A DNA stretch of 64,000 nucleotides from Isoetes taiwanensis (Eukaryota; Streptophyta; Lycopodiopsida; Isoetales; Isoetaceae). This document shows, piece by piece, positions 1 through 12,391 of this stretch. The translations under genes were made by a program, and so were the position numbers. Positions within the stretch are counted from its first letter, which is position 1. Each line of letters starts with the position of its first letter. The notes under the pieces were generated by a model, which was given only the letters and a program-made list of their open reading frames with translations, made no database searches and was not told the origin of the DNA. Location of the stretch: positions 11,060,697 through 11,124,696 of the forward strand of contig JAJEKV010000034.1 in NCBI GenBank assembly GCA_021234155.1. Reading direction: 5' to 3'.

Positions 1-184
1 TAATATGAGCATTGTTAGAAGGAATTATCCACGAACTAGACAAGATGAATTTTCTAGATCTTTAGTTCACAAAATGGGCCACCATGTTCAACAGTTTTTT
101 ATTGTTTAATACAACAAGATTCTTGTATCACTAGCCCCCCACCTTAAATACAAATCCTTCCATTTTTCAATAATAGATTCACTG

Positions 185-2172
185 GTGTTATGGAGATGCC
201 ATACATAATAAAGAGAGGAACCAAGGAACTACAGGACAATAATGGTGAGCTCTATCTTCGCCAAGTGGTTCAGGAAGGTACTGGATAGTAAACTGGGGCA
301 TTGGGCAAAAACAGAAAAGCTAAGAGCACAATGGCAGTCAGGCTTCAAACCTGAACACTCAACTACAGATTACATAGTAACCCTTCGAATACTATTAGAG
401 CAAAGCAAATCACAGGGAAAGAAGATAATATGTTGCTTCGTGGATTTCAGAAAAGCATTTGACACCGTCCCAAGGGAAAAGTTGTTACTGCAGAGATTAG
501 TAGATATGTGGGCCCTAGAAGATATGGTAGGGTTGATCGCACGGTTATATCAGAGAGTGTGCTCAAATGGAACAGGAAGGACAGATGATAGATTGTGACA
601 CAAGAGTCAAACAGGGATGCCCATTGTCCCTGACACTATTCGGTATTTACATAGATGCACTACAGGGCTTCATCGCAGAAGGGCAAGGGGATGCGGATGC
701 CCCCACCCTGGGGGATACTAGGGTACCTATCATGCTATATGCTGATGACTTAAGCATGATGGCTACAAAGAACAAGGGTATGCACAGGTTATTAGGGCTA
801 CTAGAGGCCTTCTGCTACAAGACAGGGCTGACAATGAACCTGGCGAGGACTAAAATAGTCACGTTCGGCACCAAGAGTAGACACAGACCCTTCAAATATA
901 TGGGGACGGAACTGGAAGAATGGGCAGAACACAAATACCTAGGATACGATGCACATGGTACGGGCAAATGATCTAAGGGAGTGGATGCCAGATTCCAGTC
1001 AGCCATAGGAAGCTACTTCAATGTGAAAAGCTTCTGCAACAGGAGCAGAATAATCGACTGGGAGATCAAATGCTACCTGTTTAATACGGTGGTTGCGTCG
1101 ACACAGCTATATGGATCAGAAGCATGGGGGCCTGGCCTATCAGACAGGAAATGGAAAAAGGGGATTTTCAAGCAATGGCATAGGCAAAAATTCAGAGTGC
1201 GGTCAAATACACCCCTGGCAGTCATGGTATATGAGACAGGTCAGAGACCAATGGAGGTAAGAGCCTGGGAAATGACCATCAGATACTTACTGAAGGACAA
1301 CATGGGAGGTCACACTGGGAAGCTATCAACAATCGCAATCAGCGAATCGGCCAAGTCATGTATCATCATAGGTAGCGGGTGGTTCAGGGAAGTAGCAGTA
1401 TGGACTAGAGAGATGGGGTTAAACCTGAGCGATCTAGTAAATGAAGGGAAATGGAATGAAGACTGGGCCGACAGAGCGGTAAGAGCATGGATGCAAAAAC
1501 ATAGCGGTCCCAAAACACTCTGGCTGACAGAAGTCTTAAACCCGGACCAACGGATAGGACAACAGATGAACATAGACAATCTATTAGGAAAGACAAGAAG
1601 GGACACCTTGGCAAGATTTAAGATGGGAAGCCACGATCTAAGAATCGAAAAGGACAGGTGGAGGAAAGTGGAAAGGGAAAACGGGGTCTGTAGAATCTGT
1701 AACACAGGGAGAGTAGAGGACGAGAATCACATGCTCAGCGACTGTACATCATATGAAGACATCAAAAACAAATACAGACGTATAAGGTGGGGACAACCCG
1801 CACATATCCTAATGGCAAGAGCAGACACAAAAGCGGATCTGCCAGACGCAATCAGGAAGATGATAAATAGACACCGGGAGGTGCACAAAGAAAGAGGGCT
1901 GGTAATATGAACCACTTAAAAGATGGGACATTGAAGCCCGCAAAAGCTCAGCTAAAAGTTGATGATAACGACGCACCACCGCACGGCCACGATGCCGATT
2001 ATAAGCAAGGTGCCAGTATCAAGAGAAAATAAGAGAAGCCCTCCGAAAGGATTACAATGTATCAACATGCAGCACTAGTAGCACCTATTGGGAGCTCGCC
2101 CATGCTACATCACTCCGGAGGCCTTAGGGCACTAGGGACAATAATTCTATTTTATTCTATTATATTATATTC
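185..2172 (+). mobile_element. LINE A, 5'-truncated non-LTR retrotransposon with pentamer tail
   Basis: Non-LTR retrotransposon remnant. It begins inside the reverse transcriptase domain, so the endonuclease half is missing, as expected from incomplete reverse transcription. It ends in an AT-rich tail of TTCTA-like pentamers (about 2142-2172) rather than pure poly(A). The protein matches the elements at 14.3-17.3 kb and 49.9-53.1 kb in the order of its motifs: NYRTI, QGCPL, YADD, YGSEAWGPGLS, then a C-x2-C...H-x4-C finger. The three form one family. I could not see a convincing target-site duplication. Confidence 0.85.
227..1910 (+). pseudogene. LINE A reverse transcriptase, broken
   Basis: Reverse transcriptase of LINE A, which would copy element RNA at a nicked target. 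Visible in order are FVDFRKAFDTV (palm, about 440-475), VKQGCPLSLTLFGIYIDAL (about 608-665), the catalytic MLYADDLSMM (about 730-760), SEAWGPGLSDRKW (about 1117-1155) and a C-terminal zinc-binding pattern CRICNTGRVEDENHMLSDC (about 1690-1745). The frame shifts once near 570-600, between the palm and QGCPL blocks. A TGA stop lies in frame at 969-971. The coding match extends upstream of the ATG at 242 (NYRTI precedes it), so that ATG is not a real start. Not functional as written. Confidence 0.85.
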
Positions 2173-2181
2173 TAATAAACA

Positions 2182-2418
2182 TTACCAATCAATATCTTTC
2201 ATACAATAACCAACTATACCCTCAAAACAATGAAGCCGGTTATTCTTTAGAGCCTTACAAACCAAGACACCACCTGGGGGCTTTGAAGACCAATTGAAAT
2301 ATTTCTTAATAGCATCATTCATGGCCCTTGGAGTCTTGTAATGGGCTCTAAGAACGGCCTGGCAGTGTAAATGTTCCACAGTAGCACCACCTTCAATGCT
2401 ACTGCCCCAGCCAAACAT
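2182..2418 (-). pseudogene. Possible HUH (rolling-circle Rep-like) nuclease fragment
   Basis: A 78-residue open frame whose two most distinctive blocks resemble rolling-circle replication initiators: EHLHCQAVLR (an H-x-H metal-binding HUH motif, about residues 15-24) and GIVGYCMKDID (a Y-x-x-K-D nucleophile motif, about residues 68-77). They lie about 53 residues apart, a spacing plausible for Rep motifs II and III. Rep motif I and any helicase are absent. The frame stops 10 bp from the tail of LINE A. Opposite LINE A's other end (positions 1-180, minus strand) there is a short stretch (ESIIEKWKDLYLRWGAS) that may once have followed it. Such domains occur in Replitron-like and Rep-type elements and in endogenous viral copies; I cannot tell which. 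A chance match is possible. Confidence 0.4.
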
Positions 2419-2929
2419 CCCCTATTACAAAAAGGGAAAAAAAAACTAACAAAAGGCACACCAGAAGGCTTTAGCGTGGTGAAATTGATTAAGGCTTGGT
2501 AGCAGGTTTAGACTACACGTATAAACAAGATAATAATATATTTCCAAGCATTAGACTTTAGAAATTGTGAGTATCAATATTTTATGAGAGAATTTTAGAT
2601 TGTGACTAGTTATCTTAGTGAGACGTAGTACCTAATACTTGTTACATATTAGCATATGCTTGGATATTATTTTTTGAATATTGTTGATGGTTTGTTTTAT
2701 ATAGTGGTGTTTGGCATAGTGCTTTTTGTATATATATTTTCGCATTTATGGTAATTTCTTGTACTTGAAGATTAACTTTGTATTTTGTGCTTTTTCCTTT
2801 GTGTTTGATCTAAGGAAGCAATATTTCTTGGTTTATAGAGGCTATACTATACACACTGACCTTCAATATCATATTCAAAATGAACGAAATTAATTGTTCT
2901 AAAAGCTAAGCAAGGAGAACAGAACTTAC
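2419..2929. other. No gene seen
   Basis: AT-rich sequence without a convincing reading frame. It lies between the Rep-like fragment and the last recognisable phosphatase exon. A terminal exon of the phosphatase might have been expected here, but I could not find it. Confidence 0.5.
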
Positions 2930-4419
2930 AGTCTTTTCATAAGCATAGACTTGGCCAGCAAAGACAATGTCCACTTTAAATTGCATGAACCAACGTTCAA
3001 ATTGTAAGCACATTGGCTCCCCTTCCATATAGTGGTAATTATTACTATTGTACCATGGGACATGCATGAGTACTATCAGCCATGGTGTTTTTTTTTCATG
3101 TTGACCATTTTAAGATCATTATATAGCCATCTCCACTCGGGTGAATATTTTTCTGCAAAAGAGCCATTGTTCGAATACAGGCATGGGATAATGATGCCAT
3201 CAGGATTTGTGTAATAAATTTGTGTTTTTCAAGAAAATGCTACACCATACTTACCAAAAGCAGAATATGATGATAGTATGATAACAGTGTTGATGCTCTA
3301 TTGATTGAATACCAAAGAGGTGATGTACTTCATGAAGCATTATGTAGCGTGTGATATCTGTGCATATATGGTCTGAACGGAATTGTTTCTCCTTGATTGA
3401 ATGGACACATTAGACATGTCTCTGAGAAGGTACCTCAACTATCTACTTACAATATCAGGCCGATAATCAAGTTCATGATTACCAGCTGTCCACAACCAAG
3501 ATTGATAAGCTGCACTTGATTCAATAAATCTCCCCATGTGTCCCACATTTCATTGTTGTCAAATGGATAATGGTCTGCATAGGATAGGCCACCAACAAAT
3601 AGCACAGCCTGACCATTGCTCTTTAGATAATGTTGTAATGTTTTCACTGAGTAGTCATGTATTTGCCCGAGGTCTCCTGCATCAACAACATTAATAAGCA
3701 TGGGCGATCATAAACGTAGATCAATTTTTTTATATACAAGCAATGATGGACTAGAGCATCTATCCCATATATAGTTTGTATATCAAGACGCCATGAGCAC
3801 TTTTTCTAGAAATAGATGAATCCAAACATGTTGCAATTGTTCTTACCAATGATGCCAAATGTGTGTGCAGAATCTGGGCCTACTCTGGAACTTGTAATAA
3901 TATTTTATCTCATACTGCAAAGAACTTAAGTTTATATGAGATTCATGAGCTTTTCAAAGCAGGCTCAGTTGGAGGATATTTAAGTATTTGTATTGTTTTT
4001 TAATTTCGTTCCAGAGGCACACGCAGAAAAAAAAAACTCATAACAAGAACAGTATTGCGACAACGCAAGCTTGAAAAGTAAAGACTATCATTGGTAGATG
4101 AGTGGAAAAGACAAAAATAAAGCAGAGACAGTTAAAAATTACATGGGTGCATAAGAACGAACATCTACATGAAATGAGCAAATGAACAGCGTGCCTTAAG
4201 ACCTTAAATTAAGCAATGGTGGAGGAACCCTGATGTATAATTATAAAAGTTGTAGTTGTGACTGAGCCATTTGAGACAAAATCGTATTGGCCTTGTATTT
4301 TTCAATAATATTCCTCACTACTTTTGTCAATAATAGACCTCGCTACTTCCAGCCTCGATAGTAATAACCCATGACACAATAACTGAATTGCCTTCATGGT
4401 TTCCTTGTGTGAGATGCAC
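2930..4419 (-). pseudogene. PAP: Purple acid phosphatase pseudogene
   Basis: Metallophosphoesterase of the plant purple acid phosphatase family, which hydrolyses phosphate esters with a two-metal centre. Four exon remnants on the minus strand are recognisable. 4214-4419 encodes QVHLTQGNHEGNSVIVSWV and, after frame changes, NFYNYTSGFLHHC. 3847-3914 encodes VGPDSAHTFGIIG. 3451-3676 encodes [23 protein letters not shown] and, after a 1-bp frameshift, [14 protein letters not shown]. 2930-3215 encodes [33 protein letters not shown] and [10 protein letters not shown]. Splice sites still look usable at several edges. Key residues are lost: the GDxxY block reads GGLSY, and the family's GHVHAYER metal site reads GQVYAYEK. 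Frameshifts occur in at least three exons. N- and C-terminal exons are missing. A dead copy, with high confidence in the family. Confidence 0.85.
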
Positions 4420-5040
4420 CTGAAATGTCAACATTTAATCCTATTCAAAATATCAAGTGATGCGAGCATAAGAAAAGAATTGTTTCCTCGCCTATTGAGG
4501 TGCATTATAACCTGGAGGAATCTTTAAATATTCACTATGAAGTGGAAGATCAACAGATGGTTCAAGAGTCTGCGAACATATTTACTTGTTGTCCCAACAT
4601 TGCAGAGAGCATTTTGAGAAATGATAGTGCAAAGTGCCCAAACAAAATAAAAGCTACCACTTTGTGTCTTCATGTAATGCCCCTGGAACAAACACAACGG
4701 TTGACTCTGAGGTTTGAACATTGCGAATTTGTTCAAGCATGCACCGATGCAATTGTATCTACTGCAAAGTAGTGAAGGTCGAGTTTGCCTTCGAATCTAG
4801 ATTTTTCAGACTGGATAAAATAAGGCCTGCCCAACGAGACTAAAAGTCATAGAGTAGATAAAGCTCCCAATGCTATGTGTTCTGGAGATTTCTCAACGGA
4901 CCTTGATAAGGTGGTCCAGTCTTGTGGGGCTGCTGTAGAACTGACAGGATTGAAGATGGCGATAATTGATCATAACAAACATAAGAGGAACATCCAGAAC
5001 TTGGTTACAAAATCACAGTAGTTGGTTTTTTTATAGCAGT
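4420..5040. other. No gene recognised
   Basis: A 90-codon plus-strand frame (4500-4772) has no motif I recognise and may be chance. The later part (from about 4960) may already belong to the 5' region of LINE B. Confidence 0.4.
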
Positions 5041-5049
5041 TTTTTTGGA

Positions 5050-6359
5050 TTTTAAGAGGCTTCAATTGTGGCTTACGAAGACTTGAGGAGTTTAAGAATC
5101 CCGCAATTTCAATCTTTAAAGGCCATTCGTAACAACTTTTTCCTTATCCTATTTGATAACAAAGAGGTAGTGGAGAAGTTAGTTACTCGTGCAAAAGATT
5201 ATATTACGGTTTAGTGGTAAGGATGTGGGTTGGGGTGACCCCCACTAGGGTTCAAAACCCACTAGCTACCATCGGGTGGGAGACGTGGGTGGGTGCAAGT
5301 CCCACCAACCTTGCCTTCAAACAAAAAAAAAAAAAAGATTATATTACGAGTGATTTTGTTCTGTATCAATATTAATCTAGGACATCGGCAATCAAATTGC
5401 CTTGTTGATTAGAAGTTCAGCAGCTGCCACCGGATATGTTATGCCCAGAGTTTTTGATCTCGATTGCAAATTCTTTTGGTACTTACATTTTCTATTAAAT
5501 TGTCAAAGTTCCGAGAATTTATGTTGGAATCTCTGCCGGTGAGGTCATCCCAAATTATGTGGTGGTTCAAACTGGTGTATTCTACTCGTTGTTTTTTCTG
5601 AAACTATTGAATGGATGGGACTTGCATAAATGTTCCTTAAGCTTGATATCAAGGGCTTGGAAAGTGGTCAAACCAGGAACTCGAATATAGAGTCCCAAGA
5701 AGACATCATAAAGAGCAGATAGAGAACAATTCTAGGGATAGTGATATTAGTATATCAAGTAGCAATCCATTAAAGGAGGAGTTGGTCGCTAAGTCATCTA
5801 ATATTTCTACTTCCGAGTTTCACCTTGAGAAACAATTAGTCCTAGCTGATCCCGCTATTTCAAAGATGGATTTAAGGGTAGATATGGGGGTCGACCGCTT
5901 TCATTCGGTTGATGGTATGAATTGTAAACTTTGCTTGGGAGTAAATAATATTGAAAAACATATGATTAACAATGACTGGATGTGGAAATGGGAAGATAAC
6001 GGATATTCATAGGAATCCCATATGAGTTGTCAGTCTGCTCAATTGACCAATTATTTATTGGCTGGGCAGAACCAACAAGTATGGCTGAAGTTTGCCAGTG
6101 AAGAAGAAACTAATTGGAGGCAAGTTTTGTCCAAAATCGTTAGGTAAAGCCAATGGGGAACGTGGCTATTGGAGTAGGCAATTTATCTGCAATTCCTTTA
6201 CATAGAAATAAGTGGGCTGATCTAGCCATAGAAGATGATATGTGTGTTGACATGGAAACTGATGAGGGTGGAAGTAGGAAGGGTAAACATGATATAAATG
6301 GAGAAGAGAAGGGAGGAAGGACGTGTAAAAGGAAGAACCTTGCTATAGATGGATCATAA
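5050..6359 (+). pseudogene. LINE B ORF1-like protein, broken
   Basis: Region corresponding to the first open frame of plant L1 elements, which makes the RNA-binding chaperone. Readable parts include LRSLRIPQFQSLKAIRNNFF followed by DNKEVVEKLVTRAKDYI, interrupted by the SINE at 5209 and resuming as SDFVLYQ, then FLISIANSFGTYIF and VGISAGEVIPNYVVVQTGV. The longest open stretches are 5782-6012 and 6153-6359. I assign it by position before the endonuclease and by sequence style; no zinc knuckle is visible. Confidence 0.5.
5209..5332 (+). mobile_element. tRNA-derived SINE
   Basis: Short retroposon of about 124 bp inserted in ORF1 of LINE B. It has an internal RNA polymerase III promoter: an A-box-like TAGTGGTAAGG at 5212-5222 and a B-box-like GGTTCAAAACC at 5249-5259. 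It ends in a poly(A) run. A 16-bp target duplication, AAAAGATTATATTACG, lies at 5193-5208 and again at 5333-5348 (its first A's merge with the tail). The head resembles a tRNA gene, but the fold was not checked. It must be younger than LINE B, whose frame it splits. Confidence 0.85.
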
Positions 6360-8931
6360 AATCATCAGTTGGAATATCAGAGAAGTAAAATCCTCTTATG
6401 CTAAAAATAGCAGGCTAGCATTAGCATTGAGAAGACTTTCTCCAGACATAGTATGTTTACAAGAATATAAGTGCATGAGTGAAGAAATTGGGCAGTTGCT
6501 TAAGATTTTGTGTCCATTCATGGGTGTGGCATCCATGAGTGGTAAATCGAGTGCTGGTACTCTTATTGCATGGATGAATCATATAAGAGTTTCTTACTTT
6601 TATGTTGGTGGGTGTAGTTTAGTCACATGGCGATGTAATTTGGGGCTTAGCTAATGTACATGCCCACAATATTTCTAGGGAAAGAGGAGCTTTATAGGCT
6701 AAACTTAAAAATTTGGTGAAGAAGATGGGCAATTACATAACATGGATGCTTATAGGAGATTTCAATATGGTTGAATGCACTGATGATAAGATTGAGAATT
6801 GCACTGGTATTATTCATGGATTTAGAAAAGATCAATGGCCAAATTGTTATCAGAAGTACACTTGATAGAAATGCTGGGGGATGGGGGTTATACATCGTGC
6901 TTTGGATGGATTGGAGAAGGGCGGGCTTATGCATATCATGACAGGTGTTATGTGAATGATGTGGCACTGTGCCTGATCCCAATCTTGTATCGTCATAATG
7001 TATTGAAAAATGCAATCTTGGACCATAACCCCCAGCTCACAAGTTCTCAAGCTAGGAGAACTGCAAAGCCTTTCAGAACTATACTCAAAAGAATATGAGA
7101 TTCTTTAAGAATGCACAATTCAACAATCGATATAAGGATATTTAGATCGCGACATGCAAAGATAAAACATGCATGCAGTTTATGATTGTGAGCCTAGCCA
7201 AGATAAAATAGTTTACTAAAGAATGAGGTAAAAATGTAGTTTAAGTAGAGAGAGTGGATATAAACAGGTGGTATAGTGAATTGGAGTCCACCAGAAGGGT
7301 GTCTGGGGATTCGGGTAAAAGCGAGAGATATGTTCCGAACCAAATAAAGCAGATTTAATTTATAAGAATTTCACAGAATAAGGTTAAGGTTGGTTTGATA
7401 TGGTTAAAAGAAGGGTATATGTGTTCTAGATCTTTCCTTAGATTGGCAAGGCAGAAGGAGACAATGTCATCTTTTCCCATGGAGGATGGATCAATAATCA
7501 CTGATCACAAACAGAGGAAGGACTTTGTATATTTATATTTTTAGATTTTTTTCGAAAAAAAGGTAATTGATTTTCAGGATTGTTTTAAGGACCTCATCAT
7601 ATCCAAAATCAAGGCTAAAGTCACCAACTCTCAAAGGGATTTATCTCTTTACAGGAATTGCGTTGATTTGACAAAGGGCAAGGGTCCAGAAATTGATGAT
7701 ATTCCTGAGTTTTTTCAAATGAATTGGGAATGGCTTGGGGAATATGTTTATGAAGCCTATAAGAACTCTCTGAATGTCGATACGCTAGATGCGAGACTCA
7801 ATATAGGATGTAAAGCATTAATTTCCAAGGTTAAGGACCCCCAACACAGACAATAAATGATTGGAGACCTATTACGCTACTATCATTCTTTTACAAAATC
7901 ACATATCACAGGTACAATTTGACTTTCTCCCCAAATGAAGTATCCTTAATAAGATTGCAGCCACGTATGGAGGCTTATATTGGGCTAGGAAAACTCATCA
8001 AAGTGTCATTTATCTGAAATTGGATTTTTGTAAACCTTATGATTCAATCAGATGGTCATTCTTCAGGAAGATGCTTTTGCCTTTGGGTGTGGTTGTGAAT
8101 TTACAATATTAGTGATGAAACTGCTTTACTCGGCAAGAGATACATTCATGTATTATGTTGAGACATCTTCAATCTTTCTAGTAGAGAAAAAGATCAGATG
8201 GGATTGTCTGTTGGATCCTTTCCTATTTGATATTGTGGCGGAGGCAATAAGATCATTTCAGACGTTATTATACATAATGGAACCTAGTAGATTTGCAACC
8301 AATATGCAAATGATACCTCTTTGTTTTTTGAGACTTCCTATGATAATTTGTGCAACACAAAGGAACTATTGGATATGTTCTCATGCGCGTCAAGGTGCAT
8401 GCTGAATTGGAATCAATGTGCAGCTTTATGGCCACTAGATGAAGAGGCTCCTTCCTTCTTGGCTCGGTTCCCATGGAAACTCTTGCCTGTGGGATCTTCT
8501 TTCAAACTTTTGGGCATTCCATTAGATGTGATATATCATTTTATAAGATTTGGGATGAGATTATTTTGGGATGAAACAAGCATCTAAATTGTGGAAGGTA
8601 GCGAAGTTATTTATGGCGGGGAGGATAGTGGTAGCTAAGTCTGTACTATGCAGCACACATGTATAAGAAGATAGAAGAACTGTATAATCTGATCAGAAAT
8701 TTTGTTTGGGGAGGCGATGAGGTGTATACTGACGTCAAAATTGCATGGAGAAAGTGTATACTACCTAATGCTCATGGAGGTTTGGGGATGATAGATATCA
8801 ATCTTCATTGTATGGTGCTACTTTGTAAGTTTATTTGGAAAATCTTAAATGGCAATATCATTTCTCCAGGATTGGAACTTCTCTCTCAATCGCTGCTTTT
8901 CTGTGTCCTTGGTGGCAAGCCACTTGTTTGA
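6349..8931 (+). pseudogene. LINE B endonuclease-reverse transcriptase, broken
   Basis: Pol protein of the L1-type element. The endonuclease start IISWNIREVKSSYAKN, then DIVCLQEYK (a catalytic-glutamate block), lies at 6358-6475. LIGDFNMVE follows at 6750-6775 in another frame. The RT region shows IDDIPEFFQMNWEWLGEYV and ALISKVKDPQ (7690-7850). After a stop comes the expected INDWRPITLL (about 7858-7885), then YKIT. The C-terminal block LIRNFVWGGDEVY sits at 8692-8730. Many stops and frameshifts make it inactive. Confidence 0.7.
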
Positions 8932-9319
8932 GCAGATTTGTTGTGGGCTTTATTCTATGAGCTAAAGCAAGGGGTTACTTAAAGCATGACACGCTATTAA
9001 ATCTATTTTCAAGCTTCATGAGCAGGCATGTCATCCAGTATATATGCCTGTATGGTGGTTACCGGTCAACTTAGATGGAGTACTTAAAGCTTTATGCTCT
9101 ATTGTAGATGTAAGGGTACAGAGGAGATGGAAGCATGCAGACATTGAATTTGTTGGCAGTTGGTACCAATCAGAACGATCAACTCCCTGGCATGTGTTTA
9201 AAGATGTTTTCTCATTGAAAGAGCGGGATAAGAAAATGGGACCTTGTTATTTCTCTTATTGCACAGCCTCCACACCTGCTGGTTGGCAAGGCGATGGCGA
9301 TGTCGGAGTTAAATAACTA

Positions 9320-10901
9320 GGAAGAAAATGGAAGCACGGGCAAAAAGGAGCCAAATGCTGATGGATACTGGCAGCGATGTTCCATGGATTTAATGCATGC
9401 CCTGCAAATTCAGCTACAAGCTTCCTACGGAGATGAGTGTTCTATGAGATGATTTGTATTTTGATGGACTACAGGTTCTCTGATAAAAAAACGTCGCAAT
9501 TTGGATGTGGGGACGATAATGAGAGACTTTTTACTATCGCATCTAGGCTTTTGGGCCTGGGCATAGAGAAATTCTCCTTCCATCCCCAATCTGGTAGACA
9601 TAGAAATGAGCCTTGGAAAGGTTGATGTAGGAAAAATTATTTAGGGCAACAATGACACGTGTGTTTTACTATTCAAATTATCTAAGATTTTTCATACTTC
9701 TGTCATGCAACTAGACTTTTTTTGATTTTGTCACGCAACCAGCAGCAGCCTGGAGATGTCGAGAAGCTCTGAAGTGCCGAGAGTTTTTGACAAAGCCTCG
9801 CGAAGCGCCAAGGGTTTTTGTAGCGAGAGTTTGTGCAAATCCAATTGCCAGAAAAATAGAGGTGTGTTCTTCATGTGTTGCTGCCATGAGTTTGGGACAA
9901 CATAACAACCATATAAATGTGATGGAACTAACAAAGAAAGGACAAGGTGTAATTTGAAGTGAAAGAGTTTGATACCTCACCTAAATAATGCAAGATTTGC
10001 CTCTTGCCTCTAACTCTGACTGAGGGCATAGAGTGTATATGTAGTTCCACAACTAGCAATTCATAAATTTCTATATAAAATTACATAACTAAATTGTTGT
10101 TCCCAAATTGAAACTCGTGCCAACAATAAAATGTTCAGCTGTCCCACATTGTCCTCAATTGGATCTCCTTCTCAATTGGACGTAATACTATTTCCATTCT
10201 CCAATCTCTCCTCTTTAGTGAATAAAATATCTATAGTTCCACAACTACAAATTCATGGATTTCTACATAAATCACTAACACTAAGAGTGGCAGTTCCAAT
10301 GCATTGCCATCAAACGTTGGACATTGATAGTAGGTCCAATCCCACATGTTTGGAGCTAGAGAAATGTTCCCTGCAGCTTTGGCCGCCATAATGAATTTCT
10401 TGTTTAAACATATATAATTGTTGTAGAATGATTTTTTTGGAACATTCTTGAGGGCACTTATCCTGGCCGTTGGTTTTGGATCAATTTTTTCTTGCAGTGA
10501 GGTTCCGCCACAATTCAACTTTTTTTTAAAGCCACTTGTGAGGCCAAATATTAAGAACGAGCAAACCTTATGTGCCCTGCTCTTGCCATACTGTGAGATT
10601 TGCACCCTGCCTTACAAAATGACAACGAGCTAACAAAATGGCAATCAGGATCAGAGGCTCTTGTCTTTTTCTCCAACTGTTTCTAGCTGTCGAATGTCTA
10701 TTTTTTGCTGGCTATTGCCTTACCTTCAGTTGTTTCTATCCTTCACATTTGAAATTCGTCTACAAGCACATATTTGGGAATGCATGCAGATATAAGAGCC
10801 CATTGCTCCTACAGCTTCTCCTAAAATTGGGTTGTTTTCAGTGATTAGTGCATGGCAATGTGCTTCATATTCCGGCAATGATTCGTCTGTTTCAGTAAGT
10901 G
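9320..10901. other. Intergenic stretch without recognised gene
   Basis: Short reading frames here show no motifs I recognise. A roughly 45-bp segment (TAGTTCCACAACTA-type core) occurs at about 10037-10082 and again, diverged, at 10231-10275 in the same orientation. The stretch ends exactly where the left LTR begins. Confidence 0.5.
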
Positions 10902-12391
10902 TGACGCTACCCGGCTCTATACGAGCTTCCATCATATAAATATGGAAAATCCCCCTTCCACAGTGACCACATCACCGTAGAAAGGCCCTCCGTCTGCCCC
11001 AGGCCACCTGGGATGGTCAAATGCCCGGGCGAAGGACATGGAGGTGTCATTCATCCCACGCCTTCTATGGGAATCCTGAATCATGGAAGCGTAAATACAA
11101 GTTAGCACCTCGCACACAATACATCAAATAACATGCCATCGCGAAGGGTGGCTCATCCACCAACAATAATGATAATATCTCATCAACAACACAACATAAG
11201 CAATGCATCCCTTTTAGGCTCTACCTCGGGCTCAGACTCAAGGAAACAACTGACGGCGAAGGCCTTCGAATACAACAGACGGAATCATAACAATGGGATT
11301 GGCTGGCATAGAACGTTGGCTAGGGTAGTCCACTCCATCTGCCCCTCCTGTGCACATTTTGCAGATAGGCTGAATCACACTATGACATGGTTGTATCCTT
11401 CCGGAGATGTAATCTCATGGAATCACCCGACGAGACTACTTCGGGTTACATCTCCCCGGTCCGATGAGGCAGGAAAGAGGGAACCCCCTCCCAGAGCATG
11501 GTGCTTCTATGGGTGGCTAGAGGATCGTGGTCCCGTCGGGCAACCACGCATCCGTACCCGACTTTAACCCCCCAAAATCCATAGGCCGCCCCGGCAGGTC
11601 TATCGAGCCCAGGACGTCCCTATAGGTACGTATCCTGCGACCCAAGAGGTATCAGATCCATACCCGGCCCATATGAAATGACCGGCTATAGAACTAGCCA
11701 CAGTAGGGATCCTTGTAGTCACACTAGGCAAGGTCCCACCCCGACATCCCCACCGTGATCCATGTTTGGTGCTCAGCGACATCATACCATCGACAGCCCG
11801 GAGGGCTCTTGTGCACATGCCGTATTTATTGGGATTTAAGGGAATCTAGCTAGGAGCATTACTAAAACTAGGTAGCTTTTAGGTCTCTACCCCCCTTAAT
11901 CCCATACAACACAGAGGAACAAAAAGAGAGAGCAATCTTCTTCAAAGCATCTATCATCCTTTTCAAATAGATTATAGAATAGATTCTAATAATTCATCTA
12001 CCCATACAAGGGTTAGCAGAGCACAACTAGACTAAAACTAACCAGTATCCGGGCTGGAGCCCGTATCGCAAAGAACATCCATAGAACTAGTCAGATTTCA
12101 GGTTGCAGTAGCTCGCTCCTTCCTCAACTCTTCCCAACCTCGAATTTGGGGTAGAATTGGGCCGGGAGCTCAATTTTCCATCCAAAAATGGCAAGATGCT
12201 TCTGGCCAATCGAGTTAGGCCCAGTGGCACACTCTAAATAGCCTACTTTTAATAATTAACACTATTACTTAGTCTAATTAGGTTAGGTTAATTGCAATAA
12301 CCCCTTTTAGGTTAGTCCCCAATGGTCCTAATACCTTGGTGACATGTCAGGTTAGTTATACGTATACCATGTAATTACATGGAATGTCACA
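10902..12391 (-). repeat. Chromovirus 3' LTR (left copy)
   Basis: A 1490-bp long terminal repeat. On the minus strand it starts TGTGACATTCC and ends AGCGTCA, giving the standard TG...CA termini. A near-identical copy lies at 31123-32613. Because the pol genes to its right run on the minus strand and a polypurine tract abuts its high-coordinate edge, this copy is a 3' LTR. The reading frames inside it on both strands are not genes. Confidence 0.85.

Larger units (their letters stand above)
4960..9320 (+). mobile_element. LINE B, old L1-type element
   Basis: Degenerate plant L1-type retrotransposon. In order: an ORF1-like (RNA-binding) region (about 5050-6350), an AP-endonuclease-like domain beginning IISWNIREVKSSY (6358 onward), reverse transcriptase fragments (7660-8600), and the C-terminal block typical of plant L1 elements, NLIRNFVWGGDEV...NAHGGLGMIDINL (8690-8810). 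Frames are broken many times, so it is ancient. The ends are approximate: I see no clear poly(A) tail near 9320 and no target duplication. It differs from the A/C/D LINEs of this window, which lack this C-terminal block. Confidence 0.75.

Noticed and set aside
11133-11567. 144-codon frame on the plus strand
   Set aside because: It lies wholly within the LTR, and the second LTR copy does not keep it open over the same length.
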